This document shows, one piece after another, positions 33,086-44,794 of a stretch of 64,000 nucleotides of DNA. This DNA is from Dysidea avara. Lineage: Eukaryota; Porifera; Demospongiae; Dictyoceratida; Dysideidae. A program made the translations under genes and the position numbers. The notes under the pieces are model-generated. The model saw nothing but the letters and a program-made list of their open reading frames with translations, searched no databases and had not been told where the DNA came from. The stretch is taken from the NCBI RefSeq assembly GCF_963678975.1, contig NC_089277.1:22289440-22353439 (forward strand), in the 5' to 3' direction. How positions within the stretch are numbered: position 1 is the stretch's first letter; each line of letters opens with the position of its first letter.

Positions 33086-34800
33086 TTACAGTGAAAATAA
33101 ACAACATTTACTTTCAGCAATTTCAGGATATGCATAGTTATAGAAGTGTAAGTATTGATTCCAGACACCTTCTATAAACAAGTTTTCGAATGTGCTTTTT
33201 GCCAGTCCATACTGAGTGGTGTAAATTTTGCTAACTTTCTCTAGTTTTGCACACACCAATAAATCAGTGACAAATTGTCTAGGTGGAGACTTAGTAACTA
33301 CTATTGCAGTGACAATTGCATCTTTTTCATTATTATCATCTCTTAATTGAAACGTAAACATGTCAGTTATGTTGTGAGTAGTAGGGTCTTCAACTACATA
33401 GGTAACTACACAGCCTGGTACTGACAAACACAAGAAATAGTGTGAAAATTCTTCTTCAGATTTGAAGACTTGACTAATCTCAAACTTTGAACCATAACAG
33501 TTAACAAGGTTCAATGCTTCAGGAATGTCTTCAGGACTTATCCTTCTCAAGCCATTTGTTTTGGGTGTATCATATGGAATTGTATACCAAAAATTACTGA
33601 AAGGATAAACCCAGCAAGTAAATATAACTACTGGTTTAAGTATGAAAGGGACCATTGTACCAACTAGCAGTTGAGATATTCCACTCTTTTTTGTTTTACC
33701 TAGCATTTCTTTCAGTAATTCACTTGTTATCAGGGACATTTGATCATTAATTTCTGGATATAATTCAGGATAAAGTTCTACACATGAAGCTGAGAAATCA
33801 CAACCTCTTATGCTAATGGAATGAGGCACACTACTGCCAAATGTGCATTTTACATATTTGCTTGAAATCCCCACAGCATGAGTGTGATCATATTGAGGGT
33901 GATGAATGTACCATTTGTTAGCTTTTTTACATTCAAATGTCTCAGCTACATCTTTAGAATTCAGCCAAGTCCATTCAAGTCCTTCAGGTAAAAGAAAAGG
34001 GTCTTCCCTTGCACGATCTTTCAGTGGTTGCTCTATAGGTCCTACTTGTCCTACTTCTTGTCCACGCAATATAACAGGCAGCTTTGCCCATTTTTCCAGT
34101 GCAGGAATTGTAAATACACATCCAAGCAGGGGGCAAGATCTCTTTTTGCTCAATGTCAAATAAGCATTATAAGCATGATCAACATGAACCTGCCACACAA
34201 TGAACAATGATCCCACCATAATCTTGTAACATGTTAGTGTACCACTACCTAATTCAGTTTCTAAATAGAAGCGATGTTTGTGAAGCTCAGCAATTGTGTA
34301 TTGTCTAGGATCTACATCAATCTGCTCTGTAATAGAAATATGGCTGGGTTTCAAAGGTATCACAGGGATGAACGGCACTACTTCACTCAACTTCATACCA
34401 TAGAAAGTTTTCTTGAAATTTTGTAATGTTTCATGTGCTGTAGGTATCATAGAAGCAGTTACCATTGCTTCCATCATTCTGGTATCTAAGAAGTTCCAAT
34501 GTTGGGCTATTGTCAAAGTGGTACAAAGAGCTTGAAATGAGTTTACTTGTTCAATTTTAGGTACAATTTCACCAGATATACAAGCTTTTGGTGATAAAGC
34601 CTTTTCCAAACATGCATCTTGCAGAATGTTGAACTTACAACCAGAATTTTCAATCATTGTTTTAATACCTGAAGAGAGCTTCGAGAAAGCATAGTCAATG
34701 TCTTCTTCAGGAGAAAATGTTAAAGCAGCTGGTATAGATGTTGGTGGCAAAGTAACAGCTTGTGAACATATATTTTTTGCAGACTGAGTTGACAATAAAC
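33086..34800 (-). CDS. last exon: novel central domain fused to a reduced N-myristoyltransferase-like domain
   Basis: Acceptor ATGTATGTAG|G precedes 34800, and the exon reads 570 codons to a stop at 33086. It starts with two bases, matching the one-base overhang of the DEATH exon at 54760. Residues 1-230 form a domain I associate with sponge and cnidarian uncharacterised proteins (LDTRMMEAMVTAS, FYLETELGSGTL, IMVGSLFIVWQV). From about residue 235 it aligns by eye with N-myristoyltransferase: VGPIEQ..LPEGLEWTWL, LLVGTMVPFILKPV, DTPKTNGLRRISPEDIPEAL, VVEDPTTHNITDMFTF and the final 24 residues from NQYLHFYNYAYP to a terminal Leu. NMT uses its C-terminal carboxylate in catalysis, and that end is kept in length. 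The acyl-CoA loop and the NYVEDDDNMFRF-type substrate region are not recognisable, so the enzyme may be inactive. Confidence 0.75.
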
Positions 34801-34859
34801 CTACATACATAAAAGCAACTTTCAAGGAAGATTATAATTTCTCTATATATTATGTACAA

Positions 34860-36050
34860 AATATTGCATAATTGCTAATGCACACCACAATATCAAATAT
34901 TATACATATGTACATGTACGTTTGCTGGCCATTATACTTGGTGAAAAGGTTGTGAAATCAAAGGTTACAGCCAAGTAATGGTTGCAATGATGATAATGCC
35001 AACCATTTTTAATGATTAGTGTGTACATAAATAGCTTATAATAGTGCTAAAAGCTGTGCACACTACATGGTTACAGTATTATAGACTTTTAATATTAGGA
35101 TGTGTCAAGATACAAAGTATAGTGTGTCAAGTAGCCCACAACAGAGTAACATTAACCAAATTCACAACCATATGTGACCGTCTCAGCAAAAACCCGTCTA
35201 ATTCACACAACTGCCGATTTTTTTTCTCAGCATTACCTCTAGTGTCCAAGGAATGGACTGAAAATAAATTACAGGTGCTTCAGGGGTGTAGCCAGGATTT
35301 TTTGAAGTGGGGTTCCAACAGCAGTATTGGGTTACTAGAAGCAGGGGGCTGGGGGCACAGCCCCCAGCTGTGGAGACTCTCAGTTTAATGAATCAAAACT
35401 CAGCAAATTGCTATTTTATGCAAAAAGTATATTAATTATAATGCATAATGCTATAGGTATAATAATAATGCCCCTGCTAGTACTAGATAAAGCTACCTAG
35501 TGGAAACAGACAGCATAACACATAGAGACACATAATAATAAACTTGCGTATTTTTGTAGCATGCATAATTAATAAATATTTCATTTTTCTGGTTTTTGCT
35601 GAGATGGTCACATATGGCAGATAACTCGATCTAATTAAGTACACACTGAATACAATTCAACATGCTCATACTAGTAGTGTGTGCTTTTTAGCACTATACA
35701 CCTATGCTGAAATGCACACATGCACGCACAGAGGCTCCGTTTCTGGGATAACCAGATAGTTCGTGCACTGCTGTGGGTTTGCTACATAACTAAAACTCTT
35801 CTTGTAAGTAGAGTTAAGATGAGCGCTTTTTCAAGCTGATACCAGGCAGTGCTTTCAATAATTTCTGATGGGTTATGATAGAGAAGACAGTCAAATTTTT
35901 TTTTTAAATGTGGCATGATGTCCATGGTATATAAAACTAGCCATATTAGCATACCTTCATTCAGTAGCATTTCTCAAATAAAAAAGTGAATAGATTCTCT
36001 GATAGCAAAAAAAATAATTTAAGATTGGCTGCCTGGTTAAAAGAGAACCT
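34860..36050. other. intron with repeat remnants, no gene
   Basis: 34930-35010 holds a worn piece of the composite-repeat palindrome (GTGAAATCAAAGGTTACAGC). CAGGGGTGTAGCCAGGATTT at 35281 looks like one hAT-type end without partner. GCTGGGGGCACAGCCCCCAG near 35348 is a short GC-rich hairpin. Confidence 0.45.
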
Positions 36051-36057
36051 TTTCTAG

Positions 36058-36842
36058 CATTGGCATAGCCAAACCTGGGCAAGCCAATTAAGGCATTGCC
36101 CTGGCATCAGACTACTTTGCCCCACCATCAGCCACCCAGAGCAATTAAATGGATTAAAGTTAGCTAACCACTCCATATTGCACAAGAATAGATAGCACAA
36201 CTTACACAATACGAACCGTTCCAACATATTTCTTTCCAACAGAGATGGGGTTATTCAACGGATTATCCTCACAAGTAACTCAATTATGTACAAATAATAG
36301 GAGGCAATGAATAGAAACGAGAACTTGTGATTACAAAAACCCATGCAGCATTGTAACAAGGAGTGAAGGGAAAGGATTAGTATTAACTCTTCCAGTATTG
36401 TGGGATGGACAGTTAGCATTTGGATCAACTTGTGTAACTATCGGTGTGGTCAAAACTCGGATCAGAGAATAGAGGCGAGGTAGCATAGAGAGAGTTGAGG
36501 AATTAGCACCCATGCATCTAGCAGCATAGATACCATTTAGTGATAGTTCAAATGGTATGAAGTATTTGGTCAGTCAGCAATTGTTTTCTTTTTTGTTTCT
36601 AGGCTGACAACTTAGTGGCACTGGCAGGCATAGTCATCACGTGATACAACACTAAGCTTAGTCTGGCCTAGCGTTTGCTTAGAGTAGAAGGTAGTGTAGA
36701 TAAAGTACATGTAGTGACGCATACACATTTTAAAAATGCTGCATTGATGTCCATATGAAGATGGGCATGTGTATGTGTATTGCATGGTTGAATGGCTTGC
36801 CCACTCAGTGCCCAGACACGGCAAAGATCTGGCTACGCCACT
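36058..36842. mobile_element. possible 785 bp hAT-like element
   Basis: Left CATTGGCATAGCCAAACCTG and right GATCTGGCTACGCCACTG are imperfect inverses of the CAGTGGCGTAGCCAG type. Both ends are followed inward by GGGCAAGCC-like text. The flanking octamers TTTTCTAG and TTTCTCAG are only partly alike. No transposase. Confidence 0.4.
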
Positions 36843-36895
36843 GTTTCTCAGTATACATAAACAAAATGATGTAGGACTGTCTTACAGTTATTTGT

Positions 36896-37177
36896 AACAA
36901 GTACACATGGAATTTTCAACTAGAGTAGGGATCACAGCACGTTGATAAAAAGTACTGAAACAAGCTGGAGTAGTGAATCACAGTAAAACAATAACAAGTG
37001 TTATATCCCTACTGTGCTCCATCCAAGATACCATAATGGAATGATGCACAATAGGGATATAACACTTCTTATTGTCTTATTGTGATTTAATATCGTGCAC
37101 TACTCCAGCTTGTTTCAGTACTTTTTATCAATGTGCTATGGCCCCTACTCTAGTTGAAAATTCCTGTGTACTTGTTT
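36896..37177. mobile_element. 282 bp near-perfect foldback element
   Basis: Arms of ~115-120 bp run from AACAAGTACACATGGAATTT to its complement ending GTGTACTTGTT and include CTAGAGTAGGG and AAAAAGTACTGAAACAAGCT. The centre is ~45 bp around CTCCATCCAAGATACC. Relatives with the same GTAGGGAT..AGTGAAAC motif are at 25420-25530, 51792-52951 and 55561-55790. Confidence 0.8.
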
Positions 37178-37189
37178 GTTAACTTTTTT

Positions 37190-37960
37190 TGTAATGTTTT
37201 TGTAATTATTATGACTGGTGAACCCATGCATATACCACATCTGAAATGGTGCTGCACTCCCTAGCTATATCAATTATCATCTAAAAAGTGAAGTATCCAT
37301 TACACTTTGTTGTCAGCTACATTCAACCCATTACACAGCATTTCGAATCAAGGACTGATCAAAAAGCACCTCTGCAATCCACGGATACCGAAAGGAAAAA
37401 AAATGGTGCCATGCACCCCAGTTATATCAATTATCATCTGAAATGTGAAGTATCCATTATGCTTCGATGTTGGCTATGTTCAATCCGTTACACAGCATAA
37501 CGAATCAAGAACTGTTCGAAAAGCTGTGCCTCCACACAATCAAAATAACCACTATGAAAAATACAGATGATTTCCGTTACGAAGGGAAGCCATCACGTGC
37601 TACTGCCAAATCGACACTTTCCACTGTCAGCAAAGATGAATGGGACACAAAGGAGGACACTGGTAAGTCCATGAAGAATGCATTGTACGTACTGCAGTAT
37701 GCCAAAAGGCACCTGTCAGGTTGAAGCGACGTCGAACAGTGTAAAATCAAGCCCATAGCCTTACCCGTTATTGAGTTACACTTGTCTGAAGGAATCAGTC
37801 AGTCAGTTACTCAGTCAGTAGAAAATTCCGTTAAATAATTTAAAAAAAAAATTCCGTAACAACTTGTTGAAAGCATTTTGGGTCGATCTGAAAGCTTGTT
37901 TGAGCTTAGTTTTACCTAACCAATACTGCCTCATCATCAGGGAAAATTGAGGGTGTTTCT
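37190..37960 (+). repeat. dispersed repeat copy B (pair with 31376-32130)
   Basis: Starts TTATTATGACTGGTGAACCC near 37207 and ends ACCTAACCAATACTGCC near 37929. It contains an internal duplication of CACCCCAGTTATATCAATTA-type text (37257-37275 and 37418-37437). Small frames are broken differently from copy A, so I treat it as non-coding. Confidence 0.65.
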
Positions 37961-38299
37961 TGGGTGATGTTATTTCGTGGGACACACTTACTCCTTTGTG
38001 GTTCCTACTAGATATTGTAATGTATAATTGTTCTGTACTGCATGTACTTGGCATACAGCCATGTTTGTATGAAGCCATTTCTAAAGGAATAACTGAATAT
38101 CTAGTGTTTTCAGAGGTGAAAAATTCAGGTGTGCACCTCACAGCATAACGTCTGTCACTAGTGGTAGAAATCCTTATCAAGCATAGTGTAGACAAATTAA
38201 GTACTGAATACAACTAATTAGTACAAGTTCTTGTTAGTCAACAATCTGCTTCACATAAGTGTTCTTGGTTAATGTAGAAAACAAAGCGCAGTGTTCTGC

Positions 38300-38510
38300 A
38301 CCCTCTTCATTTCTTCCTAGCACACTCTTTCCACACATTTCTATCTTGGGAAAGGCAGTGCCAATCAGCCTCAGCAATACTGAACCTTTTCTGATCTTGT
38401 CTCTTTAATGGAGTTTGGCTCCATGTATATAGGCCAAGTCTGTGGCCATCACCCAAACATGTGCAGAAGCCTCTTAGGGATCCTAGCATCATTCATTCTT
38501 TGTTGTGACC
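38300..38510 (-). pseudogene. LINE reverse transcriptase C-terminal fragment
   Basis: The minus-strand frame from 38492 to 38307 contains GDGHRLGLYTWSQTPL and QKRFSIAEADWHCLSQDRNV followed by WKECARKK. It resembles the tail of craniofacial-development-protein-like LINE polyproteins, with the DWxxLSxDRxxW pattern. It appears to belong with the RT part at 39150-39930. Confidence 0.6.
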
Positions 38511-38524
38511 AAGCCAATGCAAAC

Positions 38525-38526
38525 AT

Positions 38527-38601
<75 letters not shown>

Positions 38602-38602
38602 T
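38525..38602 (+). repeat. (ACGC)n / (AC)n microsatellite
   Basis: About fifteen ACGC units run into a short (AC)n. Arg/Thr/His/Ala open frames across it are artefacts of the repeat. Confidence 0.95.
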
Positions 38603-38929
38603 GACGGATAGCAAATCTATTATAGATGTCTCTATTCCATCCACTTGTGAAAAGCAGCCTGATCAAACCAGAGACATGGCTGTGGTGTAAATGTGTAGGT
38701 ATTGGAGTGACTATCCATTCATGGTGAAAAGTGAACTTCACTGGTGCGTGCGTAGATCAATGATTTTCAAAAATTTGGTCACAAATGGTGTATGCATAGA
38801 TAATACCCACACCCTCTAGGGTCTGGGTATGTGTATTATCTGTGGTTTATGGTACTCTGTCTTAGCCTCTCCTCAGTACATGCGTTCATGAATTAAGCAC
38901 TACTTGAAGGCTATGTCTGTGTCTGGAAA

Positions 38930-39045
38930 CGAAGACTACTGTACAGAACAACAATACATAACTGTTGTATAAATGTAAAAGTTCATTTTGAAAATTTCCG
39001 AGTCCATGTCCATCCATACCTGCCTTTTCTAACTACCCGACCAAA
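38930..39045. repeat. one-sided copy of the 3494-4152 foldback end
   Basis: AACGAAGACTACTGTACAGA..TAACTGTTGTATAAATGTAA and then ATTTCCGAGTCCATGTCC..CCTTTTCTAACTACCC match the right arm of 3494-4152. The partner arm was not found. Confidence 0.6.
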
Positions 39046-39149
39046 CTATGTAAACAATGGTAATTTGTACCTAAGGCTTTGCTGAGCTACCATGGGTTAT
39101 GGAGGTAAATAGCGGTTACCAATTACGTGTAATACTGTGACATTTTTTT

Positions 39150-39930
39150 TACAGAAGGTATACCATTTGTTATTTTTCAATACTACTCAGCTCTAATCAT
39201 ACGCTTTCTTCCAGTTAACAAACAACATGAAAAGTTTACTGTGATTTTCAATGTTAAATTTATACATCCTCTGTCGCTACAAAAACCACACTGAGAATCA
39301 GACAGTAGTTTCTCAGCCATCTCTTGAAGTGTCTCTCAGGAACCTTGCCAAATAACTTTCCCATGGTATCCAATAAGCTAATCCCTCTCCAGTAACCACA
39401 CTATCCTTTCTTAGGTACTGATACCTCACATCACTCTTTCAGTACCTTTACCTCTTCCCTTACAGATCATGCATATACTCCAATAAATCAACATCACAAC
39501 ACTTCAGCAACTCAGGCAGTAAATCATTCTTACCAACAGCTCTTCCAGAATTTATACATGGAATAATCTTCTCTGAGATGGGTGAGTTCTCCATACAACC
39601 TCTTCAGGGCAGTAGAGGAATTGAGTCTATTGTAATCTCATTGAAAACACCGGAGACATTCAACACAGACCGAAAGTGCTCATGCCATCTCTTCAGTGTC
39701 CACCCACAACACAGCTGTCCATCAATCTGTCACAATGGCTTAGGTTGCACAGGTTGTATTCTGGCTCTGCCATGTCAAAATTTGCACACACTACACGCAT
39801 TGATCCACCATCAGCCACACCATGCTCAATGCTTGCTGTTGATACCAAGTGTTCTTACCATCTAAGCCACATACCTAAACCGCTCCCAATCTTCGAGGAG
39901 CTGGATATCAAATGGTACGGTAGTACCATT
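39150..39930 (-). pseudogene. LINE reverse transcriptase fragment (N-terminal half of RT)
   Basis: On the minus strand, several broken frames give LCCGWTLKRWHEHFRSVLN, then SVPKKG followed by YWRGISLLDTMGKLFGKV, then LFVNWKKAYD, the usual first blocks of a non-LTR RT (the palm Asp lies in the last). Stops and shifts are numerous. Probably from the same LINE family, perhaps the same insertion, as 38300-38510 and 53100-53900. Confidence 0.6.
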
Positions 39931-39949
39931 TAAGTAGGGATTGCAGTGA

Positions 39950-40700
39950 AACTTTCACACGCCGCCCAAAATTCTGCCTTTAAAATCATCTTAGAGACAT
40001 TTTACACAACCAAAATCACCTTTACGGAATAGTACTAGTCCATATAATACATAAAACAGCATTAAATACAACAAAATACTTACAGGTGGCCAGATATAAA
40101 ATTTCTAAACAAATCACCAAAAAACTCGAATTTTAGCCTCACTGCCTCACTCACTGATCACTCACTGATCACAGTCGCAAGGCTAGAGGTCAAACGAAGC
40201 AGTGCACGGCCACCATTTTACGCCACAATAACAAACTCACCAGTGGGATGTGCCTTTTGGGGTTCCGACGAGTGCAGGTCCTCTGTGCCTTGTCTCTTCT
40301 TTCATCTTCAATCGGGCTGCTTGTCTTTTTCTTCATACAACGAAACCATATTGAGGCATTAATTTTCCATAACAACACTTTCTTTAAGCAGCATAATAGA
40401 TTCCACAAGATTATTTAAAGCGCTTAAACTATGCTACTGTATGAAGGTACTGGTACTAGATAGCTACCTGTATCTTCACGATAGGTCACAAGATCAAATA
40501 ATAATAATCACGCCCATTCTTTGTTCTACGCATTATCGATCTATCGATTGAAACCACGATGACACACCCCTTTTACGCTAGGTGACGGAATAGCTAGTCA
40601 GTGACCACACACCTTCAAGTTGGAAGGCTAACTCTAATAATCAATTAAAGTCACGATGACCACGCCCTGTTTGGGCAAGCGCACATCTTTGCAGACTGAC
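39950..40700. other. unassigned DNA
   Basis: Contains a repeated CACTGATCACTCACTGATCA near 40150 and the minus-strand frame 40190-40408, which is basic and of no known family. CpG is slightly raised at 40180-40300. I see no supported gene. Confidence 0.35.
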
Positions 40701-40705
40701 TCAAG

Positions 40706-41525
40706 ATCAAGACACACGGTAGTGTGTCGTGCGGCCCAAGAAGCCGGCACGCAACCCCGTGAGTATATTGACAGGAAGAAAGAAAACGCAATTTTCGCAC
40801 CTCCGTAGCTCTGTGCTGCCTTGATGAAACAAGACAAATTTTGCTGTGTACATTCCCTCCAACTTCAGTACTCCACATTCCAAATTTGAGCGAAATCGCT
40901 TCAGGCATTCCTGAGATATGCGACTTCAAAAATTGGCTTAGTTTCTTCGTTTTTTTTTCCTTCTTCTTCTTCTTCTTATTTTTCTTCCTCTTTTCGCACA
41001 CTTACAAAAACTGCTATAAAACGCGAACGCGTTATCCGATTGCCTTGAAATTTGGCACACAGAAGGGGGGTATAAAGGCGCATCTCTGTACCAACTTTGG
41101 CTGGAATACCATAAACAGGCAAAGAGTTATGAGCGATTATGCACGAAAAATAACACCAATATGTTGTCACGCCTACAGGGTAAACCGCGTATGGGAAGAA
41201 GCTGAAAATCGGTGGGTGAATAGGTTTACTATCGAACCTCAAACCTTTTGTGGTTTGAAAGAAATCGAGCTAAAAACCAGGAAGATACAGCAAAAAAATC
41301 AACAGTGTGCAACAATTATGCAATCGAGATTAGCTAATTTTATTATTATTATTATTATTATGCTTGCCACGCCTACCAGATAAACCACTTGGGGTAATGC
41401 TTTGAAAATCGCTGTACAGATGGAGTTATCATCTTAGAAAGGCTCTTCAATGGTGTAGAAAAATCAGACTTAAAGCCACGGAGTTATAACACGAAATCCA
41501 ACTTAGTGTAGCAAGTGCGAGATCG
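40706..41525 (+). repeat. tail of the inverted composite repeat, with hairpin
   Basis: Hairpin GACACAC-GGTA-GTGTGTC at 40711-40728, followed by GTGCGGCCCAAGAAGCCGGC. The tail is diverged from 23525-24310 but matches over GTACCAACTTTGG, TGTCACGCCTACAGGGTAAA and GGTTTGAAAG. The plus frame through 41041-41283 keeps IALKFGT, LCTNFGWN, CHAYRVN and GLKEIELKT in the frame equivalent to the other copy. A TTC/TCC-rich tract lies at 40950-41000. Confidence 0.65.
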
Positions 41526-41569
41526 AGATACTCTAATAGAGCAGTCATCCTAATAGAGCAGTCACGCTG

Positions 41570-44500
41570 AACAGAATTCAAGAGATCAGTTAGAAATAAG
41601 TAACCTGTATAGAGATCAGTTACAAACAAATCACCCTGTAGAGAGTTCAGCTACAAACAATTCACCCTGTTCAGACATCAGTTAGAAGAAGTTTTCTTGT
41701 AGAGAGTTCAGTTACAAACAAATCACCCTGTTGAAAGATCAGCTAGAAGATGTCACCTTATAGATAGTTCAGTTACAAAGAAACCACCATGTAGAGAATT
41801 CAGCTACAAACTAGTGACCCTGTAGATACATCAGCTAGAAGAAGTTACCTTGTAGAGAGTTCAGCTACAAAGAAATCATTCTGTAAAGAGCTCAGCTACA
41901 AACAAATCACCCTGTAGAGAGATCAGCTAGAAGAAGTTACCTTGTAGATAGTTCAGCTACAAACAAATCATCCTGTAGAGAGATCAGCTAGAAGAAGTTA
42001 CCTTGTAGATAGTTCAGCTACAAACAATTCACCCTGTACAGAGCTCAGTTAAAAGAGGTTTCCTTGTAGAGAGTTCAGCTACAGACAAATCACCCTGTAG
42101 AGAGATCAGTTAGAAGAAGTTACCTTGTAGATCGTTCAGCTACAAACAATTCACCCTGTAAAGAGATCAGCTAGAAGAAGTTACCTTGTAGAGAGTTCAG
42201 CTACAAAGAAACCATCATGTAGAGAATTCAGCCGCAAACAAATCATGTATAGAGAGTTCAGCTACAAACAAATCTCCCTGTAGAGAGATCAGCTAGAATA
42301 AGTTTCCTTGTAGAGAGTTCTGCTACAAACAAATCACCCTGTAGAAAGATCAGCTAGAAGAAATCACCTTGTAGAGAGTTCAGCTTCAAAGAAGCAATCA
42401 TGTGAGAGTTCAGGTACAAACAAATTGTCCTGTAGAGAGATCAGCTAGAAGAAGTTACCTTGTAGAGAGTTCAGCTACAAAGAAACCATCATGTAGATAG
42501 TTCAGGTACAAACAAATCACCCTGTAGAAAGATCAGCTATAGAAGAAATCACCTTGTAGAGAGTTCAGCTATAAAGAAACTATCATGTAGAGAGTTCAAC
42601 TACAAACAAATCACCCTGTAGAAAGATCAGCTATAGAAGAAATCACCTTGTAGAGAGTTCAGCTACAAAGAAACCATCACGTAGAGAGTTCAGCTACAAA
42701 CAAATCGGCCTGTAGAGAGATCAGTAAGAAGAAATTACCTTGTAGAGAGTTCAGCTACAAAGAAACCATCATGTAGAGAGTTCAGCTGCAAACAAATCAC
42801 CTGTAGAGAGTTAAGCTACAAACAAATCTCCCTGTAGAGAGATCGGCTAGAAGAAGTCACCTTGCAGGGAGTTCAGTTACAAAGAAATAAACCATGTAGA
42901 GAGTTCAGCTGCAAACAAATCACCTGTAGAGAGTTCAGCTAGAAACAAGTCACCCTGTAGAGAGATCAGCTAGAAACAAGTCACCTTGTAGAGAGTTCAG
43001 CTAGAAGAAGTCACATTGTAGAGCTACTAACAAAGAAACTACCATGTAGAGTTCAGCTGCAAACAGATCACCCTGTAGAGAACTCAGCTACAAACAAATC
43101 GCCCTGTAGAAAGATCAGCTAGAAGAAGTTACCTTATAGGGAGTTCAGCTATGAACAGATCACCCTGTAGAGAGTTCAGCTACAAACAAATCACCCTGTA
43201 GAAAGTTCAGCTACAAACAAATCACCCTGTAGAAAGTTCAGCTACAAACAAATCACCCTGTAGAGAGTTCAGTTACAAAGAAACCACCATGTAGAGAGTT
43301 CAGCTGCAAAAAAATCAATCATTCTGTTGAGAGTTCAGCTAGAAGAAGTCACCTTGTAGAGAGTTAAGCTGCAAATAAATCACCCTGTAGAGAATTCAGC
43401 TACAAACAAATCACCCTGTAGAAAGATCAGCTAGAAGAAGTTACCTTGTAGAGAGTTCAGCTACAAAGAAACCACCATGTAGAGAGTTCAGCTGCAAACA
43501 AATCACCTGTAGAGAGTTCAGCTAGAAACAAGTCACCCTGTAGAGAGATCAGCTAAAAACAAGTCACCCTGTAGAGAGTTCAGCTAGAAGAAGTCACATT
43601 GTAGAGAGTTCAGCTACAAAGAAACTACCACGTAGAGAGTTCAGCTGCAAACAAATCATCCTGTAGAGAGTTCAGCTAGAAGAAGTCACCTTTTAGAGAG
43701 TTCAGCTACAAAGCAACCACCATGTAAAGAGTTCAGCTGCAAAAAACTCAATCATCCTGTAGAAAGATCGGCTAGAAGAAGTTACCTTGTAGAGAGTTCA
43801 GCTACAAAGAAACCACCATGTAGAGAGTTCAGCTGCAAACAAATCACCTATAGAGAGTTCAGCTAGAAACAAGTCACCCTGTAGAGAGTTCAGCTACAAT
43901 GAAACTCCCATGTAGAGAGTTCAGCTGCAAACAAATCACCCTGTAGAGAACTCAGCTACAAACAAATATGCAGTGTAAAAAGATCAGCTAGAAGAAGTTA
44001 CCTTGTAGAGAGTTCAGCTACAAACAAATCACCTGTAGAGAGTTCAGCTAGAAACAAGTCACCCTGTAGAGAGATCAGCTAGAAACAAGTCACCTTGTAG
44101 AGAGTTCAGCTAGAAGAAGTCACGTTGTAGAGAGTTCAGCTACAAAGAAACCACCATTTAGAGAGTTCAGCTGCAAACAAATCACCCAGTAGAAAGTTCA
44201 GCTATGAACAGATCACCCTGTTGAGAGTTCAGTTAGAAACAAGGAATCCTGTAGAGAGATCACCTAGAAGTATCGCCTTGTAGAGAGTTCAGCTACAAAC
44301 AAATCACCTGTAGAGAGTTCAGCTACAAACAAATCACCCTGTAGAGAGATCAGCTAGAAGAAGTCACCTTGTAGAGAGTTCAGCTATAAAGAAACCACCA
44401 TGTAGAGAACTCAGCTACAAACAAATCGCCCTGTAGAAAGATCAGCTAGAAGAAGTTACCTTCTAGGGATTTCAGCTACAAACAAATCACCCTGTAGAGA

Positions 44501-44594
44501 GTTCAGTTGCAAAGAAACCATTCTGTAAAGAGCTCAGCTGCAAACAAATCACTTGTACAGAATTCAGCTACAAACAAATCACCCTGTAGAGAGA
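41570..44594 (-). repeat. minisatellite array, inverted orientation, left part
   Basis: The reverse complement of the 20331-23440 monomer, for example GTAGAGAGTTCAGCTACAAA followed by CAAATCACCCT. The same variant classes occur (AGAAGAAGTTACCTT, AAGAAACCACCATGT, AAACAAGTCACCCT). It is cut at 44594 by the LTR element and resumes at 50351. Confidence 0.9.
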
Positions 44595-44724
44595 TGTAAC
44601 GAAGAAACGAAACGCGTGTTGACCGCCATGTTATTCTAATTAATGTGTCAAGAAAAAAAGGGGCGCATGCGTAATAATGCTAATTAGCTACAACAGCAAA
44701 ATAATGGCCTAATTGTCTATAACA
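44595..44724 (-). repeat. 3' LTR of the BEL/Pao element
   Basis: 130 bp, identical to 50221-50350. The minus-strand end reads TGTTATAGACAATTAG... and the other end ...TTCGTTACA. The sequence upstream of it on the coding strand ends CCCCCCCCGGGAA rather than a purine run, so a normal polypurine tract is not evident. Confidence 0.95.
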
Positions 44725-44794
44725 TTCCCGGGGGGGGTTTGATTACCCCGCGAAATCAAAAAGTTACACGAACATAAAAGATAATCACAACCAG

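Noticed and set aside
35281..36842. A 1.56 kb hAT element from CAGGGGTGTAGCC to GGCTACGCCACTG
   Set aside because: The flanking octamers do not match and a better left partner for the right end lies at 36058.
38493..38741. Cys/Val/Arg/Ala open frame over the (ACGC)n run
   Set aside because: Translation of a simple repeat; the same holds for the His-Thr frames on the other strand and for the CA run at 54026-54392.
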